Notes: a model not told the origin generated them from the sequence alone. Positions 8,656 through 18,800 are shown, numbered from the stretch's first letter. The stretch: 64,000 nt of DNA from Thauera carbonicopians (GCF_025699485.1 NZ_JANUXN010000006.1:1-64000), one strand, 5' to 3'. Translations and numbers: made by a program.

Positions 8656-8732
8656 GCAAGGCTCCGGCGGAATCTGGAAAACCGCGCATTATACCGGCAG
8701 CCGGCGCGGCCGCGGCCTGCTAGCATCCGGGC

Positions 8733-10148
8733 ATGACGCTTTATCAGGACATCGCGGACAGGACGGCGGCGCTGATCGCCGATGGCGTGCTGCGCGCTGG
8801 CGAGCGGCTGCCCTCGGTCCGGCAGGCCTGCCGGCGCCATGAGGTCAGTCCGGTCACGGTGATGCAGGCCTACCATCTGCTCGAAAGCAGGGGGCTGATC
8901 GAGGCGCGGCCGAAGTCCGGCTACTTCGTGCGTGCCCGGCTCGGCCGCAGCCTGCCCGAACCCGGCATGACGCAGCCGGCCGGCGGGGCGACGGCGCTGC
9001 AGGTCAGCGACTTCATCTTCCAGATCCTGGACAGCGTGCGCGACCCCGCGATCGTGCCGCTGGGATCCAGCTTTCCAGGCGCGGACCTGTATCCGCTGGA
9101 CAAGCTGGGCCGCTTCCTTGCCGGCGCGGGGCGCAAGCTGGCGCCGCTGTCGACGGTGACCGACCTGCCGCCGGGCAACGAGGAACTGCGGCGGCAGATC
9201 GCCTTGCGCTATCTGGCCCAGGGGGCTGTGGTGTCGCCGCAGGAAATCATCGCCACTTCCGGCGCGCTGGAAGGCATCAACCTGTGCCTGCAGGCGCTGA
9301 CCCGGCCGGGGGATCTGATCGCGGTGGAGTCGCCCACCTTCTATGCCGGGCTGCAGGCCAGCGAGCGGCTGGGGCTCAAGGTGGTGGAAATCCCGAGCCA
9401 TCCGCGCGAAGGTGTGAGCCTGGACGCGCTGGCCGATGCGCTGCGCCGCCATCCGGTCAAGGCCTGCCTGTTCATGCTCAATTTCTCCAATCCCACCGGC
9501 AGCCGGGTATCGGACGGGAACAAGCGCGCGCTGGTCGAGCTGCTGCGCCGGCACCAGGTGCCGCTGATCGAGGACGACGTCTACGCCGAGCTGCATTTCG
9601 GCCGTGATGCGCCGGCTGCGACCAAGGCGATGGATGCGGACGGCCTGGTGCTGCACGTGTCCTCGTTCTCGAAGTGCCTCGCGCCCGGCTACCGGGTGGG
9701 CTGGGTGGCGGCCGGGCGCTACGCCAGGGAAGTGCAGCGGCAGAAGTTCTCCACCAGCCTGGCGACGGCGGTGCCGCTGCAGATCGCCTTGGCGGGCTAC
9801 ATGAAGCGCGGCGGTTTCGATGCGCACCTGCGCAACTTGCGCCGCCATCTGGCGGAGCAGGAGGCGGTGCTGGTGGCGGGCATCGAGCGGCACTTTCCGC
9901 CCGGGATCCGGCTGGCGCGCCCCGACGGCGGCTATTTCCTGTGGCTGGAATTGCCGCCGCAGGTCGACACCCTGCGTCTGCACCAGCAGGCGCTGGCCTG
10001 CGGCATCAGCATCGCCCCCGGGCCGATCTTTTCGGCGACGCGCGCGTTCCGCAACTACCTGCGGCTGAACTTCGGCCATCCGGCGGGCGCCCGGCAGGAT
10101 CAGGCCTTGCGTACGCTCGGTACGCTGATCGGGCAACAGCTCGCCTGA
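8733..10148 (+). CDS. MocR-type regulator (GntR HTH fused to class I aminotransferase)
   Basis: A 471-residue fusion. Residues 1-75 form a GntR winged helix ([39 protein letters not shown]). From about residue 100 onward it is a class I/II aminotransferase fold, with the PLP lysine in the SSFSK motif (about residue 314) and conserved FSNPTG and [10 protein letters not shown] stretches. MocR proteins use PLP or its adducts as effectors, often controlling PLP, GABA or taurine genes. The nearest downstream gene is ccoG, 92 bases away. The target is unknown. Confidence 0.85.
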   Translation: MTLYQDIADRTAALIADGVLRAGERLPSVRQACRRHEVSPVTVMQAYHLLESRGLIEARPKSGYFVRARLGRSLPEPGMTQPAGGATALQVSDFIFQILDSVRDPAIVPLGSSFPGADLYPLDKLGRFLAGAGRKLAPLSTVTDLPPGNEELRRQIALRYLAQGAVVSPQEIIATSGALEGINLCLQALTRPGDLIAVESPTFYAGLQASERLGLKVVEIPSHPREGVSLDALADALRRHPVKACLFMLNFSNPTGSRVSDGNKRALVELLRRHQVPLIEDDVYAELHFGRDAPAATKAMDADGLVLHVSSFSKCLAPGYRVGWVAAGRYAREVQRQKFSTSLATAVPLQIALAGYMKRGGFDAHLRNLRRHLAEQEAVLVAGIERHFPPGIRLARPDGGYFLWLELPPQVDTLRLHQQALACGISIAPGPIFSATRAFRNYLRLNFGHPAGARQDQALRTLGTLIGQQLA

Positions 10149-10239
10149 TCTGTTCCTATCGGAAATCGTATCGTCTGAATCTGTTCCGGTTGCCGGCCGG
10201 ATGATGTACTGCGCTCATCGCAAGAACCGGAGTCCACCG

Positions 10240-11646
10240 ATGAGCAAGGCCGTCAGCAAGGTGCGCGAAGCCAGACTTGAGCTTTACCGCAGCAAGGGCA
10301 CGATCCATGCCAAGGCCGTCGAAGGGCGCTTCAACACCGCGCGCTGGGTCGTGGTGTGGCTGACCCAGATCATCTTCTATGGCGGCTGTTGGCTGCGCTG
10401 GGATACGGGCGAAGGGGTCAGGCAGGCGATCCTGTTCGACATCGTGCATGAAAAGCTCTATCTCTTCGGCCTGGTGCTGTGGCCGCAGGACGCGCTGCTG
10501 CTGGCCTTCATGCTGATCCTGGCGGCGACCGCGCTGTTTTTCGTCACCGCCCTGGCCGGGCGGCTGTTCTGCGGCTTCGCCTGTCCGCAGACGGTGTATA
10601 CCTCGATCTTCGTCTGGATCGAGGCCAGGATCGAAGGCGACCACCTGGCGCGCCTGAAGCTGGACCGGAGCCCGATGTCGGCGCGCAAGCTGGCAATCAA
10701 GGCGCTCAAGCACGGCATCTGGGCGCTGGTGGCAAGCTGGACCGCGATCACCTTCGTCGGCTATTTCACGCCGATCCGCGAACTGCTGCCGTCGGTTGCG
10801 GCGCTGCAGACCGGTCCATGGGAAAGCTTCTGGCTGATCTTCTACGCGTCCTTCACCTATGTGCAGGCCGGGCTGGCGCGCGAGGCGGTGTGCCAGCACA
10901 TGTGCCCGTATTCCCGCTTCCAGGGCGTGATGATCGATGGCGCGACGGCCAGTGTCGGCTACGATCATCGCCGCGGCGAGCCGCGCGGGGCGCTGCGGCA
11001 CGCGGGCAGTACAGGCGACTGCATCGACTGCGGCATCTGCGTGCAGGTCTGCCCGACCGGCATCGACATCCGCGACGGCCTGCAATACCAGTGCATCAAC
11101 TGCGGCCTGTGCGTCGATGGCTGCAACCAGGTGATGGACAAGCTCGGCGCGCCGCGCGGGCTGATCCGCTTCGCGTCGGAGCGCGAACTCGCCGGCGCGC
11201 CGACGCGGGGCGGCGAGGGGAGGGGGCGATGGGTGCCGGGGCCGCGGGTGCTCGTCTACGCCGGCTTGCTGCTGCTGTTCTCGGTGCTCAGCGTATCGAC
11301 GCTGAGCCAGCGTTCGACGTTGCGGGTCGACGTGATCCGCGACCGCGGCCTGCTGTCGCGGGAAACCGCCGAAGGCCGTATCGAAAACGACTACACGCTG
11401 AAGCTGATCAACATGGAAGAGGCCGTGCGCACCTTCAGGGTCGAGGTCGTCGGCCTGCCGGGCCTGAAGATCGAAGGCGACAGCGAATTCACCATCGGGC
11501 CGGGCAGCATCCACACCGTGCCGCTCGTCGTGTCGTCTCCCGCCGAAGCGGCGCCCGCGGGGGCGAGGCCGATCGAATTCCATACCGCAGCGGTGCATGA
11601 TGCCGGCACGGCGAGCCGGGAGAAGAGCCGCTTCATCCTGCCTTGA
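10240..11646 (+). CDS. ccoG: Cytochrome c oxidase accessory protein CcoG (FixG/RdxA)
   Basis: A 468-residue membrane ferredoxin needed to assemble the Cu centre of cbb3 oxidase. It has about five transmembrane segments (near residues 40-60, 85-110, 160-180, 195-215 and 340-360). A polyferredoxin-type GRLFCGFACPQTVY motif is followed by two 4Fe-4S clusters, CIDCGICVQVCP and CINCGLCVDGCN. A C-terminal immunoglobulin-like domain closes the protein. ATG 10240 is preferred over 10201 because family members begin near this point. The ccoNOPQ genes are not in the window. Confidence 0.93.
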   Translation: MSKAVSKVREARLELYRSKGTIHAKAVEGRFNTARWVVVWLTQIIFYGGCWLRWDTGEGVRQAILFDIVHEKLYLFGLVLWPQDALLLAFMLILAATALFFVTALAGRLFCGFACPQTVYTSIFVWIEARIEGDHLARLKLDRSPMSARKLAIKALKHGIWALVASWTAITFVGYFTPIRELLPSVAALQTGPWESFWLIFYASFTYVQAGLAREAVCQHMCPYSRFQGVMIDGATASVGYDHRRGEPRGALRHAGSTGDCIDCGICVQVCPTGIDIRDGLQYQCINCGLCVDGCNQVMDKLGAPRGLIRFASERELAGAPTRGGEGRGRWVPGPRVLVYAGLLLLFSVLSVSTLSQRSTLRVDVIRDRGLLSRETAEGRIENDYTLKLINMEEAVRTFRVEVVGLPGLKIEGDSEFTIGPGSIHTVPLVVSSPAEAAPAGARPIEFHTAAVHDAGTASREKSRFILP

Positions 11647-11739
11647 GTGCCGCCTTCGGTGCATCGGGGCGATGCGTGTCACACTGCCGGGCCGCTGCGC
11701 AGGGGCGGCCCAATAAAAAAACATGGAAATGAGGTTCAA

Positions 11740-12666
11740 TTGAGCGGCAATCACCACATGGGGCTTTCCGATACGGCCAAGGGCTTGCTGGCCGCGCTGG
11801 TCGTGGTCATCTGCTGGTCCGGCTTCAACATCGTGTCGCGCTTCGGCAGCACCGCGACCTTCACCCCCTTCGATCTTGCGGCACTGCGCTACGGCGTGTC
11901 CGGGGTGCTGGCGCTGCCGTTCTTCGTCCGTCTGGTGCCGCCGCGCGAGTGGCCGCGCTACATGGCACTGGCGCTGTTCGGCGGCCTGGGCTACGGGATT
12001 CTGGTCTATTCGGGTTTCGCCTTCGCGCCGAGCGCGCACGCCGGCGTGTTCGTCAATGGCGGCATTCCGTTCTGGACCGTGGCCATCGTTGCCGTCGCGG
12101 CAGGCTTCCACATTGCGCGCCAGACCGTGCTGGCGCTGGTCCTGTCGACCGCCGGGCTGGTGCTGATCGGCTTCCAGAGCCTGTTCTCGCCGGCGGCTGC
12201 CGACGAGTGGGTCGGCGACCTGCTCTTTCTTGCTGCCGCGCTGTGCTGGGCCATTTTCGGGCTGCTGATGCGCCGCTGGCAGATCCGGCCGCAGCTCGGC
12301 ATTCTCGGCATCGCGACTTTCTCGATGCTGTCCTATATGCCGGTGTATTTCCTCTGGCTGCCGGGCAACATCGCCCAGGCGGGCTGGGGCGAGATCGGCC
12401 TGCAGGCGGTCTATCAGGGCCTCATCGCCGCGATGCTGGCGGCCGGCATGTACAGTTACGCCAACCAGAAGATCGGCGCCTGCCAGGCTTCGATGATGCT
12501 GGCGCTGGTTCCGGCCTTCTCGGCGATCGGCGGCTTCCTGATCCTCGGCGAGGCGCTGGGCGTCACGACGATGGTCGGGATTCTCGTGGTGTCGCTGGGT
12601 GCGCTGATGGGGGCCTTGCCGCCCGGCGCCCTGAACAGGCTGCGTTTCTTCCGGTCGGGGGGCTGA
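11740..12666 (+). CDS. EamA/DMT-family transporter
   Basis: About 308 residues with ten predicted transmembrane helices in two EamA repeats (the first begins LLAALVVVICWSGFNIVSRF, the second begins near DLLFLAAALCWAIFGLLMRR). It is probably an exporter of amino acids or metabolites; the substrate is unknown. The start is a choice between TTG 11740, with GAGG five bases upstream, and ATG 11758, with no clear ribosome site. I use TTG. It lies between ccoG and a convergent LysR gene. Confidence 0.85.
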   Translation: MSGNHHMGLSDTAKGLLAALVVVICWSGFNIVSRFGSTATFTPFDLAALRYGVSGVLALPFFVRLVPPREWPRYMALALFGGLGYGILVYSGFAFAPSAHAGVFVNGGIPFWTVAIVAVAAGFHIARQTVLALVLSTAGLVLIGFQSLFSPAAADEWVGDLLFLAAALCWAIFGLLMRRWQIRPQLGILGIATFSMLSYMPVYFLWLPGNIAQAGWGEIGLQAVYQGLIAAMLAAGMYSYANQKIGACQASMMLALVPAFSAIGGFLILGEALGVTTMVGILVVSLGALMGALPPGALNRLRFFRSGG

Positions 12667-12717
12667 TTCGGGCGGAGCCTGCGCTGTGGCGCGATTGCGC
12701 CATGCGCGGCCTTGGCT

Positions 12718-13629
12718 TCACGAGCCGTCTTTATCCAGGTGCGGCGCCAGCAGGCTTTCCAACCAGTCGATGAACAGGCGCAGCCTGGGCGAGCGCTGGT
12801 GCCTGTGCGGATACAGCACGGCCACCTCCATCGGCGGCGCGGGCCAGTGCGGCAGTACTTCGACCAAGGCCCGCTTTTCCAGCAGTTCCTCCACGTCGAA
12901 GCGCGGCACCTGTATCAGTCCCAATCCTGCACGGCAGCACGCGATGTAGGTCTCGACGTTGTTTACCAGCACCGGGTGGTGCATGGCGACGGCATGCAGG
13001 CGACCGTTCTCGTCCAGGTAGTCCCACGTGGCCGCCTGTCCGGGGTTCGATGCATAACCGATGGCCTGGTGACGGTCCAGACTGTCCGGATGCTCGGGAT
13101 GACCGTGCTGTCGCAGGTAATCGGGGCTGGCGCAGTTGACCATGCGCACACGTCCGAGAGGCCGTGCCGCCAGGCTGCTGCCCTGCACGCTGCCGACGCG
13201 CACGACGCAGTCCACGCCGTCCTGCGCCAGGTTGATGTTGCGGTCGCTGGCGCCCAGCGTAAGCACGAATCGAGGGTGCTGTGCCAGCAGCGCTGGCAAT
13301 GCGGGTGCCAATAGCCGGCGCGCAATGCGGCTGGGCACGTCGACATGCAAGCCGCCAACGACCTGCCGTCGCCCGGAACTGAACAGTTGCTCGATCTCTT
13401 CCGCGTCGGCCAGCAAGGGCGTCAGGCGCTCCAGCAGGCGCTGGCCGTCGAGCGTCAGGCTGACCCGCCGCGTGGTTCGGTGCAGCAGGCATGTTTCCAG
13501 CGTACGTTCGAGACGCTGCACGGCCGCCGATACGCTGGAGCGTGGAATGCCCAGCGCATTGGCGGCCCGGATGAAGCTGCGCGCCTCGACCACCTGGATG
13601 AAGATTCGGTACTGCTCCAGACGATCCAT
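12718..13629 (-). CDS. LysR-family transcriptional regulator
   Basis: A 303-residue LysR protein. The N-terminal winged helix covers residues 1-60 (MDRLEQYRIFIQVVEARSF, then AANALGIPRSSVSAAVQRLE), followed by a periplasmic-binding-like effector domain. The start is ATG 13629; a GTG six bases upstream is possible. The small membrane protein and SDR genes upstream are on the same strand, so it does not show the classic divergent arrangement. Candidate targets are the SDR gene or its own operon; the effector is unknown. Confidence 0.88.
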   Translation of the reverse strand: MDRLEQYRIFIQVVEARSFIRAANALGIPRSSVSAAVQRLERTLETCLLHRTTRRVSLTLDGQRLLERLTPLLADAEEIEQLFSSGRRQVVGGLHVDVPSRIARRLLAPALPALLAQHPRFVLTLGASDRNINLAQDGVDCVVRVGSVQGSSLAARPLGRVRMVNCASPDYLRQHGHPEHPDSLDRHQAIGYASNPGQAATWDYLDENGRLHAVAMHHPVLVNNVETYIACCRAGLGLIQVPRFDVEELLEKRALVEVLPHWPAPPMEVAVLYPHRHQRSPRLRLFIDWLESLLAPHLDKDGS

Positions 13630-13702
13630 GATCACACCGCCCGGCCTCGTCGGGCGGTGAGGGCGTTTTGCATGGCTGCCATCCCGGACGCGGCGGCCAT
13701 GC

Positions 13703-13951
13703 TCATCCCTTCTTCAGCAGCACGAGAACCCAGAACGTGATCACGGGTACGCCGAAAAGCACGAGATGGATCGGCAATTCCTCCGCCAGGGTATAACCAT
13801 GTGACAGGCCGGTGCGCAGGTTCAGCAAGGTGACCACCAGCCAGGCGATGGTGAACAGCAGGGCAGCAATCTTGCGTTGTGCCGATGGTGCGAGCCACAG
13901 CGTGATGGCGGTGGCTGCAAGGCCGAGCAGGATGATGATGACTGTGCGCAT
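13703..13951 (-). CDS. Small hydrophobic membrane protein
   Basis: Eighty-two residues, nearly all in three hydrophobic helices (about 1-21, 29-51 and 58-80), ending in LLKKG. ATG 13951 follows a purine-rich stretch on the minus strand. I do not recognise the family. It sits between the SDR gene (110 bases upstream) and the LysR gene (73 bases downstream), all on one strand, so it may be in their transcript. It could be an integral inner-membrane protein of unknown function. Confidence 0.6.
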   Translation of the reverse strand: MRTVIIILLGLAATAITLWLAPSAQRKIAALLFTIAWLVVTLLNLRTGLSHGYTLAEELPIHLVLFGVPVITFWVLVLLKKG

Positions 13952-14061
13952 GGCTTTTCCCTTGCTTGAGGAGCGTGCAGCGATGTGCTGATTGCCGGTG
14001 ACATGATACGCACCGCCGCACCCGGCCGCCGCCGATGAAGACGAAACGGCCATTGCCTCCG

Positions 14062-14835
14062 TTACTTGGTGGTGTAGCCGCCGTTTATCAGAATGGTCTG
14101 GCCGGTGATCCACCAGCCATCGGTCACCAGGTGGCGGATGAAGGGCACGACGTCCTCGATATGGGTCAGCCCGGTTGGACTGAAGGGTGACAGCGCCGCA
14201 GCAGTCTTGTGGTAGGCAACCGCGTCCGGGCCTTCGGCGGGATAGAAGAAGGGCGTGTCCATCGGGCCGGGGCCGACGGCGGTGACGGAAATGCCTCGTG
14301 CGCCGAACTCCTTGGCCGCCGCGCGGGTGTAATGCTCCACCGGCGCCTTGCCGCCCGCATAGGCGGCATAGAAGGGGGTGAATGCGCCCAGCAGTGAAGT
14401 CACCAGCGTCACCAGCTTACCGTTGTCGGCCAGCTGTCGGCCCGCTTCGCGGATGAACAGGAAGGCGCTTTTGTTGTTGACGGCGTTCAGATCGTCGAAC
14501 TCCTCTTCGCTGATCTCGACGATGGGCTTCTTCAGCACCTTGCCCACGGTATTGACGGCCACGTCGATCTGGCCGAACTGCGCGCGGACATCGGCAAACA
14601 GTTTCTCGACGTTCGCCCCCTGGGTCAGGTCGCCCTGAAAAGCCGCGGCTTGCGCACCCAGTGCCTTGACGGCGGCCACGGTGGCGTCGGCTTCCGCCTT
14701 GCTGGATCCGCTGTTGTAATGCACGGCCACGGCCTTTGCGCCTTTCTCGGCGCAATCGCGCGCGATCAAACCCCCCAGGTTCTTGCCGCCGCCCGCGATC
14801 AGAACGACCTTGCCTTTCAGTGAATGGTCTGCCAT
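14062..14835 (-). CDS. Short-chain dehydrogenase/reductase
   Basis: A 257-residue classical SDR. The nucleotide-binding motif is GGGKNLGG near residues 15-22, the active-site YAGGK (YxxxK) lies in an AAYAGGKAP stretch, and the catalytic Ser is in LVTSLLG. The NTVGK stretch takes the place of the usual NNAG, a minor variant. The C-terminus (WITGQTILINGGYTTK) is typical. Cofactor and substrate are not predictable. The start is ATG 14835 with AGGAGG-like sequence upstream. Confidence 0.9.
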   Translation of the reverse strand: MADHSLKGKVVLIAGGGKNLGGLIARDCAEKGAKAVAVHYNSGSSKAEADATVAAVKALGAQAAAFQGDLTQGANVEKLFADVRAQFGQIDVAVNTVGKVLKKPIVEISEEEFDDLNAVNNKSAFLFIREAGRQLADNGKLVTLVTSLLGAFTPFYAAYAGGKAPVEHYTRAAAKEFGARGISVTAVGPGPMDTPFFYPAEGPDAVAYHKTAAALSPFSPTGLTHIEDVVPFIRHLVTDGWWITGQTILINGGYTTK

Positions 14836-15091
14836 TGGAAAGCCTCCTGTTTCGACACGCTTGTGAGGGATTGGAGTCTAGGCAGGCAGCGTCGCTGGAT
14901 AAAGTGCTTGAATCTGGATGGACTGGTCAGTTTTGGCGACCAAACGCGGGTTCCGCTGCCCATCGGCCGCCACGTTCATCGTTCGCTGCAAGGCTTCGAG
15001 TAGCGCGATCGCCCTGATGCGCGCGCGCCATCGCCCCGCTTTTTTGGTGTAGCCTTCGGCCTTTTTCGCCCATCGGGCATCGGGTCGGGGG

Positions 15092-15901
15092 ATGGCGCAG
15101 GGGCTGCCGAACACGCGTTTCAACAGTGCCGCGCTGGTGCGGGCCTTGGCAGAGCTGGCCGTGGCGGATGCCGTGGAGCCCCGGCAGTCCTTTGCCGAGC
15201 GCCTGGGTGCATGGCTGGGCTTCAAGGATGCGCTGGCGCTGTATCCGGCACTGAATTCGAGCACGGCGGCCGCCACGGCAGCACTTGCCGCGGCATCTCC
15301 GGCAGCGAACGCGGCAGCCTTGCGTGCGGAGCTGGCGCGCATGCGGAGCGGCCTGGCGGAGGGCATCGCCGCCGCCGATGCGGCGGAGCGGGGAGGCGGC
15401 GATCCGGCTGCGGCCTGGCCGGAAGCGCTGGCCGAAGCTGCCGCCCAGGCGTTTGCCGACCCTGCCAAACCGGATTTCTCGCCGCTCCACCGTCACTACC
15501 TGGCCCGGCAGCGCAGTCTGGCGGGCGGCATCGCGCCCTTGCGTGCGCGGGCGCGTGCGGAACTGGCCCGGCAGTCCGCCGCGCTGAAGCAGCTAGCCAC
15601 GCTGGATGCGGTGATGGAACAGGCGCTGGCCGTGCGCGAAGCCAGCCTGCTTGCCCAGGTGCCGGTGCTGCTGGGCAAGCGCTTCGCCCGCCTGTTCGAG
15701 GCACATGGCGCGCAGCCGGCCGTGGAGCTGGCCGGAGCAGGGCAGGACGACGGCCCTGGCCGATGGATGTCGCCGGACGGCTGGCCGGTGCGCTTTTGCG
15801 CGGAGATGCAGCACGTGCTGTTGGCCGAACTGGACCTGCGGCTGATGCCGGTGGCGGGGCTGGTGGCGGCGCTGGATACGGAATCGACGGAACGGGAATG
15901 A
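15092..15901 (+). CDS. DUF3348 protein, probable Zorya type III ZorF
   Basis: A 269-residue soluble protein rich in alanine and helix, starting MAQGLPNTRFNSAALV. It contains a SFAERLGAWLGFKDALALY stretch and a C-terminal WPVRFCAEMQHVLLAELDLRL block that I associate with DUF3348. No enzymatic motif or membrane segment is visible. Its stop overlaps the next start (ATGA at 15898-15901), so translation is coupled to the motor gene. From memory, type III Zorya systems pair ZorA and ZorB with a DUF3348 protein; the role would be sensing or effector. The family assignment is from recall, not a search. Confidence 0.7.
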   Translation: MAQGLPNTRFNSAALVRALAELAVADAVEPRQSFAERLGAWLGFKDALALYPALNSSTAAATAALAAASPAANAAALRAELARMRSGLAEGIAAADAAERGGGDPAAAWPEALAEAAAQAFADPAKPDFSPLHRHYLARQRSLAGGIAPLRARARAELARQSAALKQLATLDAVMEQALAVREASLLAQVPVLLGKRFARLFEAHGAQPAVELAGAGQDDGPGRWMSPDGWPVRFCAEMQHVLLAELDLRLMPVAGLVAALDTESTERE

Positions 15902-18144
15902 ACAGAAGCATGAGCGTGGCGGCCTTCCTGCTGGGCTTGGCCGTGGTGGTGTGGGTGGGCGCGGGTTATGTCGGACGCAGTCCGCTGGCCCTGGGAATGA
16001 CGGTGCTGATCGGCCTGGTGTACCTGGCCGGTACGCTGGAACTGCTGCGCTTCGAGCGCGCAACGGCGGCGCTGCGGCAGGCGCTGGGCGCGATTCCGGC
16101 CACGCTTGCAATGGGAGGAGAAGGCGTCGGAGCGACGGAGAGCGGCGCAGCAGCGGCCGGATTCGAGCGCTGGCTGGGCGGCCTGCCGGTTTCGCTGCGC
16201 AACGCGGTGCGCCTGCGCGTCGAAGGCGAACGCATCGGCCTGCCCGGCCCGGCGTTGACGCCCTATCTGGTGGGCATGCTGGTGCTGCTGGGCATGCTCG
16301 GTACTTTCCTCGGCATGGTGATGACGTTGGACGGCGCGGTGATCGCGCTCGAGACCACCACCGACCTGCAGACCATCCGCTCGTCGCTGGCGGCGCCGGT
16401 GAAGGGGCTGGGCGTCGCCTTCGGCACTTCGGTGGCGGGGGTGGCGGCGTCGGCCATGCTGGGCCTGATGTCGGCGCTGTGCCGGCGCGAACGCCTGCGG
16501 GCCTCGCAACTGCTGGATGGCCGCATCGCCGGTGAACTGCGCGGTGCTTCGCTGGCGCAGCTGCGGCAGGAGGCCTTCGTCGCCATGAAGGAGCAGGCGC
16601 GGCTGCTGCCGACGCTGGTCGATACCCTGCGGACGATGATGGCGCAGATGGAGCGTCAGGGCGCCGAACTTCACGAGCGTCTCGCCACCGGGCAGCAGCG
16701 TTTCCACGACGAGGCGCGCGGCGCCTATGCGGCGCTGGCGGCATCGGTGGATGCCTCGTTGAAGGACAGCCTGACCGAAAGCGCCCGCCTGGCCGGACAG
16801 ACCATCCAGCCGGTGGTGGCCGAGACCATGGCCGGCATCGCGCGCGAGACGGCTGCGCTGCAGCAGCAGGTCGCCGATGGCGTGCAGGCGCAGCTCGACG
16901 GCGTGTCGCAGCGGCTGGAGGCGGCCACGACCAGCGTGGCCGATACCTGGACTACCGCGCTTGCCCGCCATGAGGCCGGCAGCGAGGCGCTGGGGCGCAA
17001 GCTGGACGCATCGCTCGCCGGCTGGAACGAGGATTTCGAGCGTCGCGCGGCAAGCCTGCTGGCTTCGGTCGGCGACGCGCAGGCCGGCCTGCGCGGCGAT
17101 TTCGCCGCGACCGCGGAAGGCATCGCGCGCCAGACCACCGAACTGCACACGCAGGTGGCCGGCGCGCTGGAAGCCCGTTTCGAAGGCCTGGCAGCACGTT
17201 TCGAAGCCAGTGCCGGCCAGGTGGCCGAAGCCTGGACCGATGCGCTGGCGAGCCATGCGCAGGGCAGCAGGACCGCGACGGATGAGCTTCAGCTTGCCCT
17301 GCGTGCCTTCGCCGACACTTTCGCGCAGCGTTCCGCCGCCCTGGTCGAGCAGGTGGAGACTCGGCTGTCCGCGCTGCAGGCCGACCTGGCCGCGCAGGAC
17401 GCCGCCCGGCAGGCGGCGCAGGCACAGGCGCTGGAGGCAATGGCAAGCTCGCTGCGCGAGGCCTGGGGGCAGGCGGGCGAACAGGCCGGCCGCCGGCAGG
17501 AGGAAGTCCTCGCCCGCCTGGACGAAACCGCACGCAGCCTGGCCAGCGCCACCCACGAACAGGCCGCCCGCACCATCGAGCAGGTCGGCGGCCTGCTGCA
17601 GACCGCAGCCGAAGCGCCCCGCGCCGCGGCCGAAGTGATCGGCGAGCTGCGCCACGAGCTGTCGGCCAGCATCGCGCGCGACAACGCTTCGCTGGCCGAG
17701 CGCAGCCGCATCATGGAAACGCTGGGCGGTTTGCTGGATGCGATCAACCATGCATCGACCGAACAGCGGCAGGCGATCGATGCGCTGGTCGCCTCGTCGG
17801 CGTCGGCGCTGGAGCGTGCCAGCCTTGGCTTCACCGAGCGCATCGAAGCCGAATCCACGCGGCTCACCGACACCGCCGGCCAGCTTGCCGGCGGCGCGGT
17901 CGAGGTGGCGAGCCTGGCCGAGGCCTTCGGGCTGGCGGTGCAGCTGTTCAGCGAATCGAACGACAAGCTGATGGCGAGCCTGCAGCGCATCGAAGGCGCG
18001 CTGGAAAAATCGATGGCACGCAGCGATGAGCAACTCGCCTACTACGTGGCGCAGGCGCGCGAGATCATCGACCTCAGCCTGATGTCGCAGCAGCGCATGG
18101 TCGAGGGCCTGCAGCCTGGCCGCACCGCCGCCGGCGAGGTGTGA
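15898..18144 (+). CDS. ZorA-like proton-channel motor subunit (DUF802, MotA/TolQ/ExbB family)
   Basis: A 748-residue protein. Four membrane helices are visible (about residues 6-24, 28-50, 121-144 and 169-194). The last two carry the MotA/ExbB signature: a glycine-rich LGMLGTFLGMV and a VAFGTSVAGVAASAMLGL segment. Everything after residue 200 is a soluble, alanine/glutamine-rich coiled coil of about 550 residues. ZorA proteins have such a long cytoplasmic tail, thought to carry the phage-entry signal to effectors; TolQ and ExbB do not. The start overlaps the DUF3348 stop, and the ZorB-like gene starts three bases after this stop. Five MotA-like subunits with two ZorB per motor would be expected. 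Confidence 0.8.
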   Translation: MNRSMSVAAFLLGLAVVVWVGAGYVGRSPLALGMTVLIGLVYLAGTLELLRFERATAALRQALGAIPATLAMGGEGVGATESGAAAAGFERWLGGLPVSLRNAVRLRVEGERIGLPGPALTPYLVGMLVLLGMLGTFLGMVMTLDGAVIALETTTDLQTIRSSLAAPVKGLGVAFGTSVAGVAASAMLGLMSALCRRERLRASQLLDGRIAGELRGASLAQLRQEAFVAMKEQARLLPTLVDTLRTMMAQMERQGAELHERLATGQQRFHDEARGAYAALAASVDASLKDSLTESARLAGQTIQPVVAETMAGIARETAALQQQVADGVQAQLDGVSQRLEAATTSVADTWTTALARHEAGSEALGRKLDASLAGWNEDFERRAASLLASVGDAQAGLRGDFAATAEGIARQTTELHTQVAGALEARFEGLAARFEASAGQVAEAWTDALASHAQGSRTATDELQLALRAFADTFAQRSAALVEQVETRLSALQADLAAQDAARQAAQAQALEAMASSLREAWGQAGEQAGRRQEEVLARLDETARSLASATHEQAARTIEQVGGLLQTAAEAPRAAAEVIGELRHELSASIARDNASLAERSRIMETLGGLLDAINHASTEQRQAIDALVASSASALERASLGFTERIEAESTRLTDTAGQLAGGAVEVASLAEAFGLAVQLFSESNDKLMASLQRIEGALEKSMARSDEQLAYYVAQAREIIDLSLMSQQRMVEGLQPGRTAAGEV

Positions 18145-18146
18145 GC

Positions 18147-18800
18147 ATGGAAGAGATCCACGGCGGCATCGAGGACTCCGCACCGGCCTGGGGCGTGTTC
18201 GGCGACCTGATGTCGGGGCTGCTGGGCGCTTTCGTGCTGATCCTGGTCGGCGTACTGGGTGTGCAGCTCGAGCTCGCCTCCACGCTGGAAGCCGAAGTGG
18301 AAAAGCGCCAGATCGAGGAACAGCGGCGTGAGGCGCTGGAACAGGCGCTGGCGGTACCGCTGGCCGCAGGGCGGGTGACGCTGGAAGGCGGGCGCATCGG
18401 CATCAGCGGCAGCGTGCTGTTCGCCCACAACTCGGCCGAACTGCAACCGGAAGGCCACCAACTGCTGCAAAGCCTGGCGGCGCCCTTGACGGCTTATCTC
18501 GGCACGCACGACGAAATGCTGATGGTCAGCGGCTTCACCGACGATCGGCCGGTGCTCGACAGCAACCGCCGCTTCGCCGACAACTGGGATCTGTCGGCGC
18601 AGCGCGCGCTGACGGTGACGCGGGTACTGATCGAGGCAGGCGTGCCGTCCGCATCGGTGTTCGCCGCGGCATTCGGCTCGGAGCAGCCGGTGGCGCCGAA
18701 CGACGATGCCGAAGGCCGTTCGCGCAACCGGCGGGTGGAGATCGCGCCGGTGCCGAGATCGTCGCAGAAGCTGGCCGAAAAGGCGGCCGCGAATGGCTGA
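18147..18800 (+). CDS. ZorB-like stator partner (MotB/OmpA family)
   Basis: A 217-residue protein. One membrane helix (residues 17-38) starts with WGVFGDLMSGLLGAF, placing an aspartate at residue 20 where MotB and ZorB have their proton-binding Asp. A linker coil leads to a C-terminal OmpA peptidoglycan-binding domain: GFTDDRPVL, then NWDLSAQRALTVTRVL, then GRSRNRRVEI. It would clamp the motor to the cell wall. It sits between the ZorA-like and DUF2894 genes; its stop overlaps the next start by eight bases. Confidence 0.85.
   Translation: MEEIHGGIEDSAPAWGVFGDLMSGLLGAFVLILVGVLGVQLELASTLEAEVEKRQIEEQRREALEQALAVPLAAGRVTLEGGRIGISGSVLFAHNSAELQPEGHQLLQSLAAPLTAYLGTHDEMLMVSGFTDDRPVLDSNRRFADNWDLSAQRALTVTRVLIEAGVPSASVFAAAFGSEQPVAPNDDAEGRSRNRRVEIAPVPRSSQKLAEKAAANG

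Noticed and set aside
8656-10136. Minus-strand extension joined to prfB
   Set aside because: Antisense to the MocR gene; prfB has a normal ATG and the frameshift site, which explains why this frame seems to run on.
11686-11719. Hairpin GGGCCGC/GCGGCCC followed by an A-run as a terminator
   Set aside because: Stem is fine, but the following run is A, not T, on the plus strand, and the A-run is on the wrong side for the minus strand.
14878-15468. Minus-strand open frame over the start of the DUF3348 gene
   Set aside because: Alanine/serine-rich shadow; the plus-strand DUF3348 frame has family motifs. The 256 bases between the SDR and DUF3348 genes hold no clear gene.
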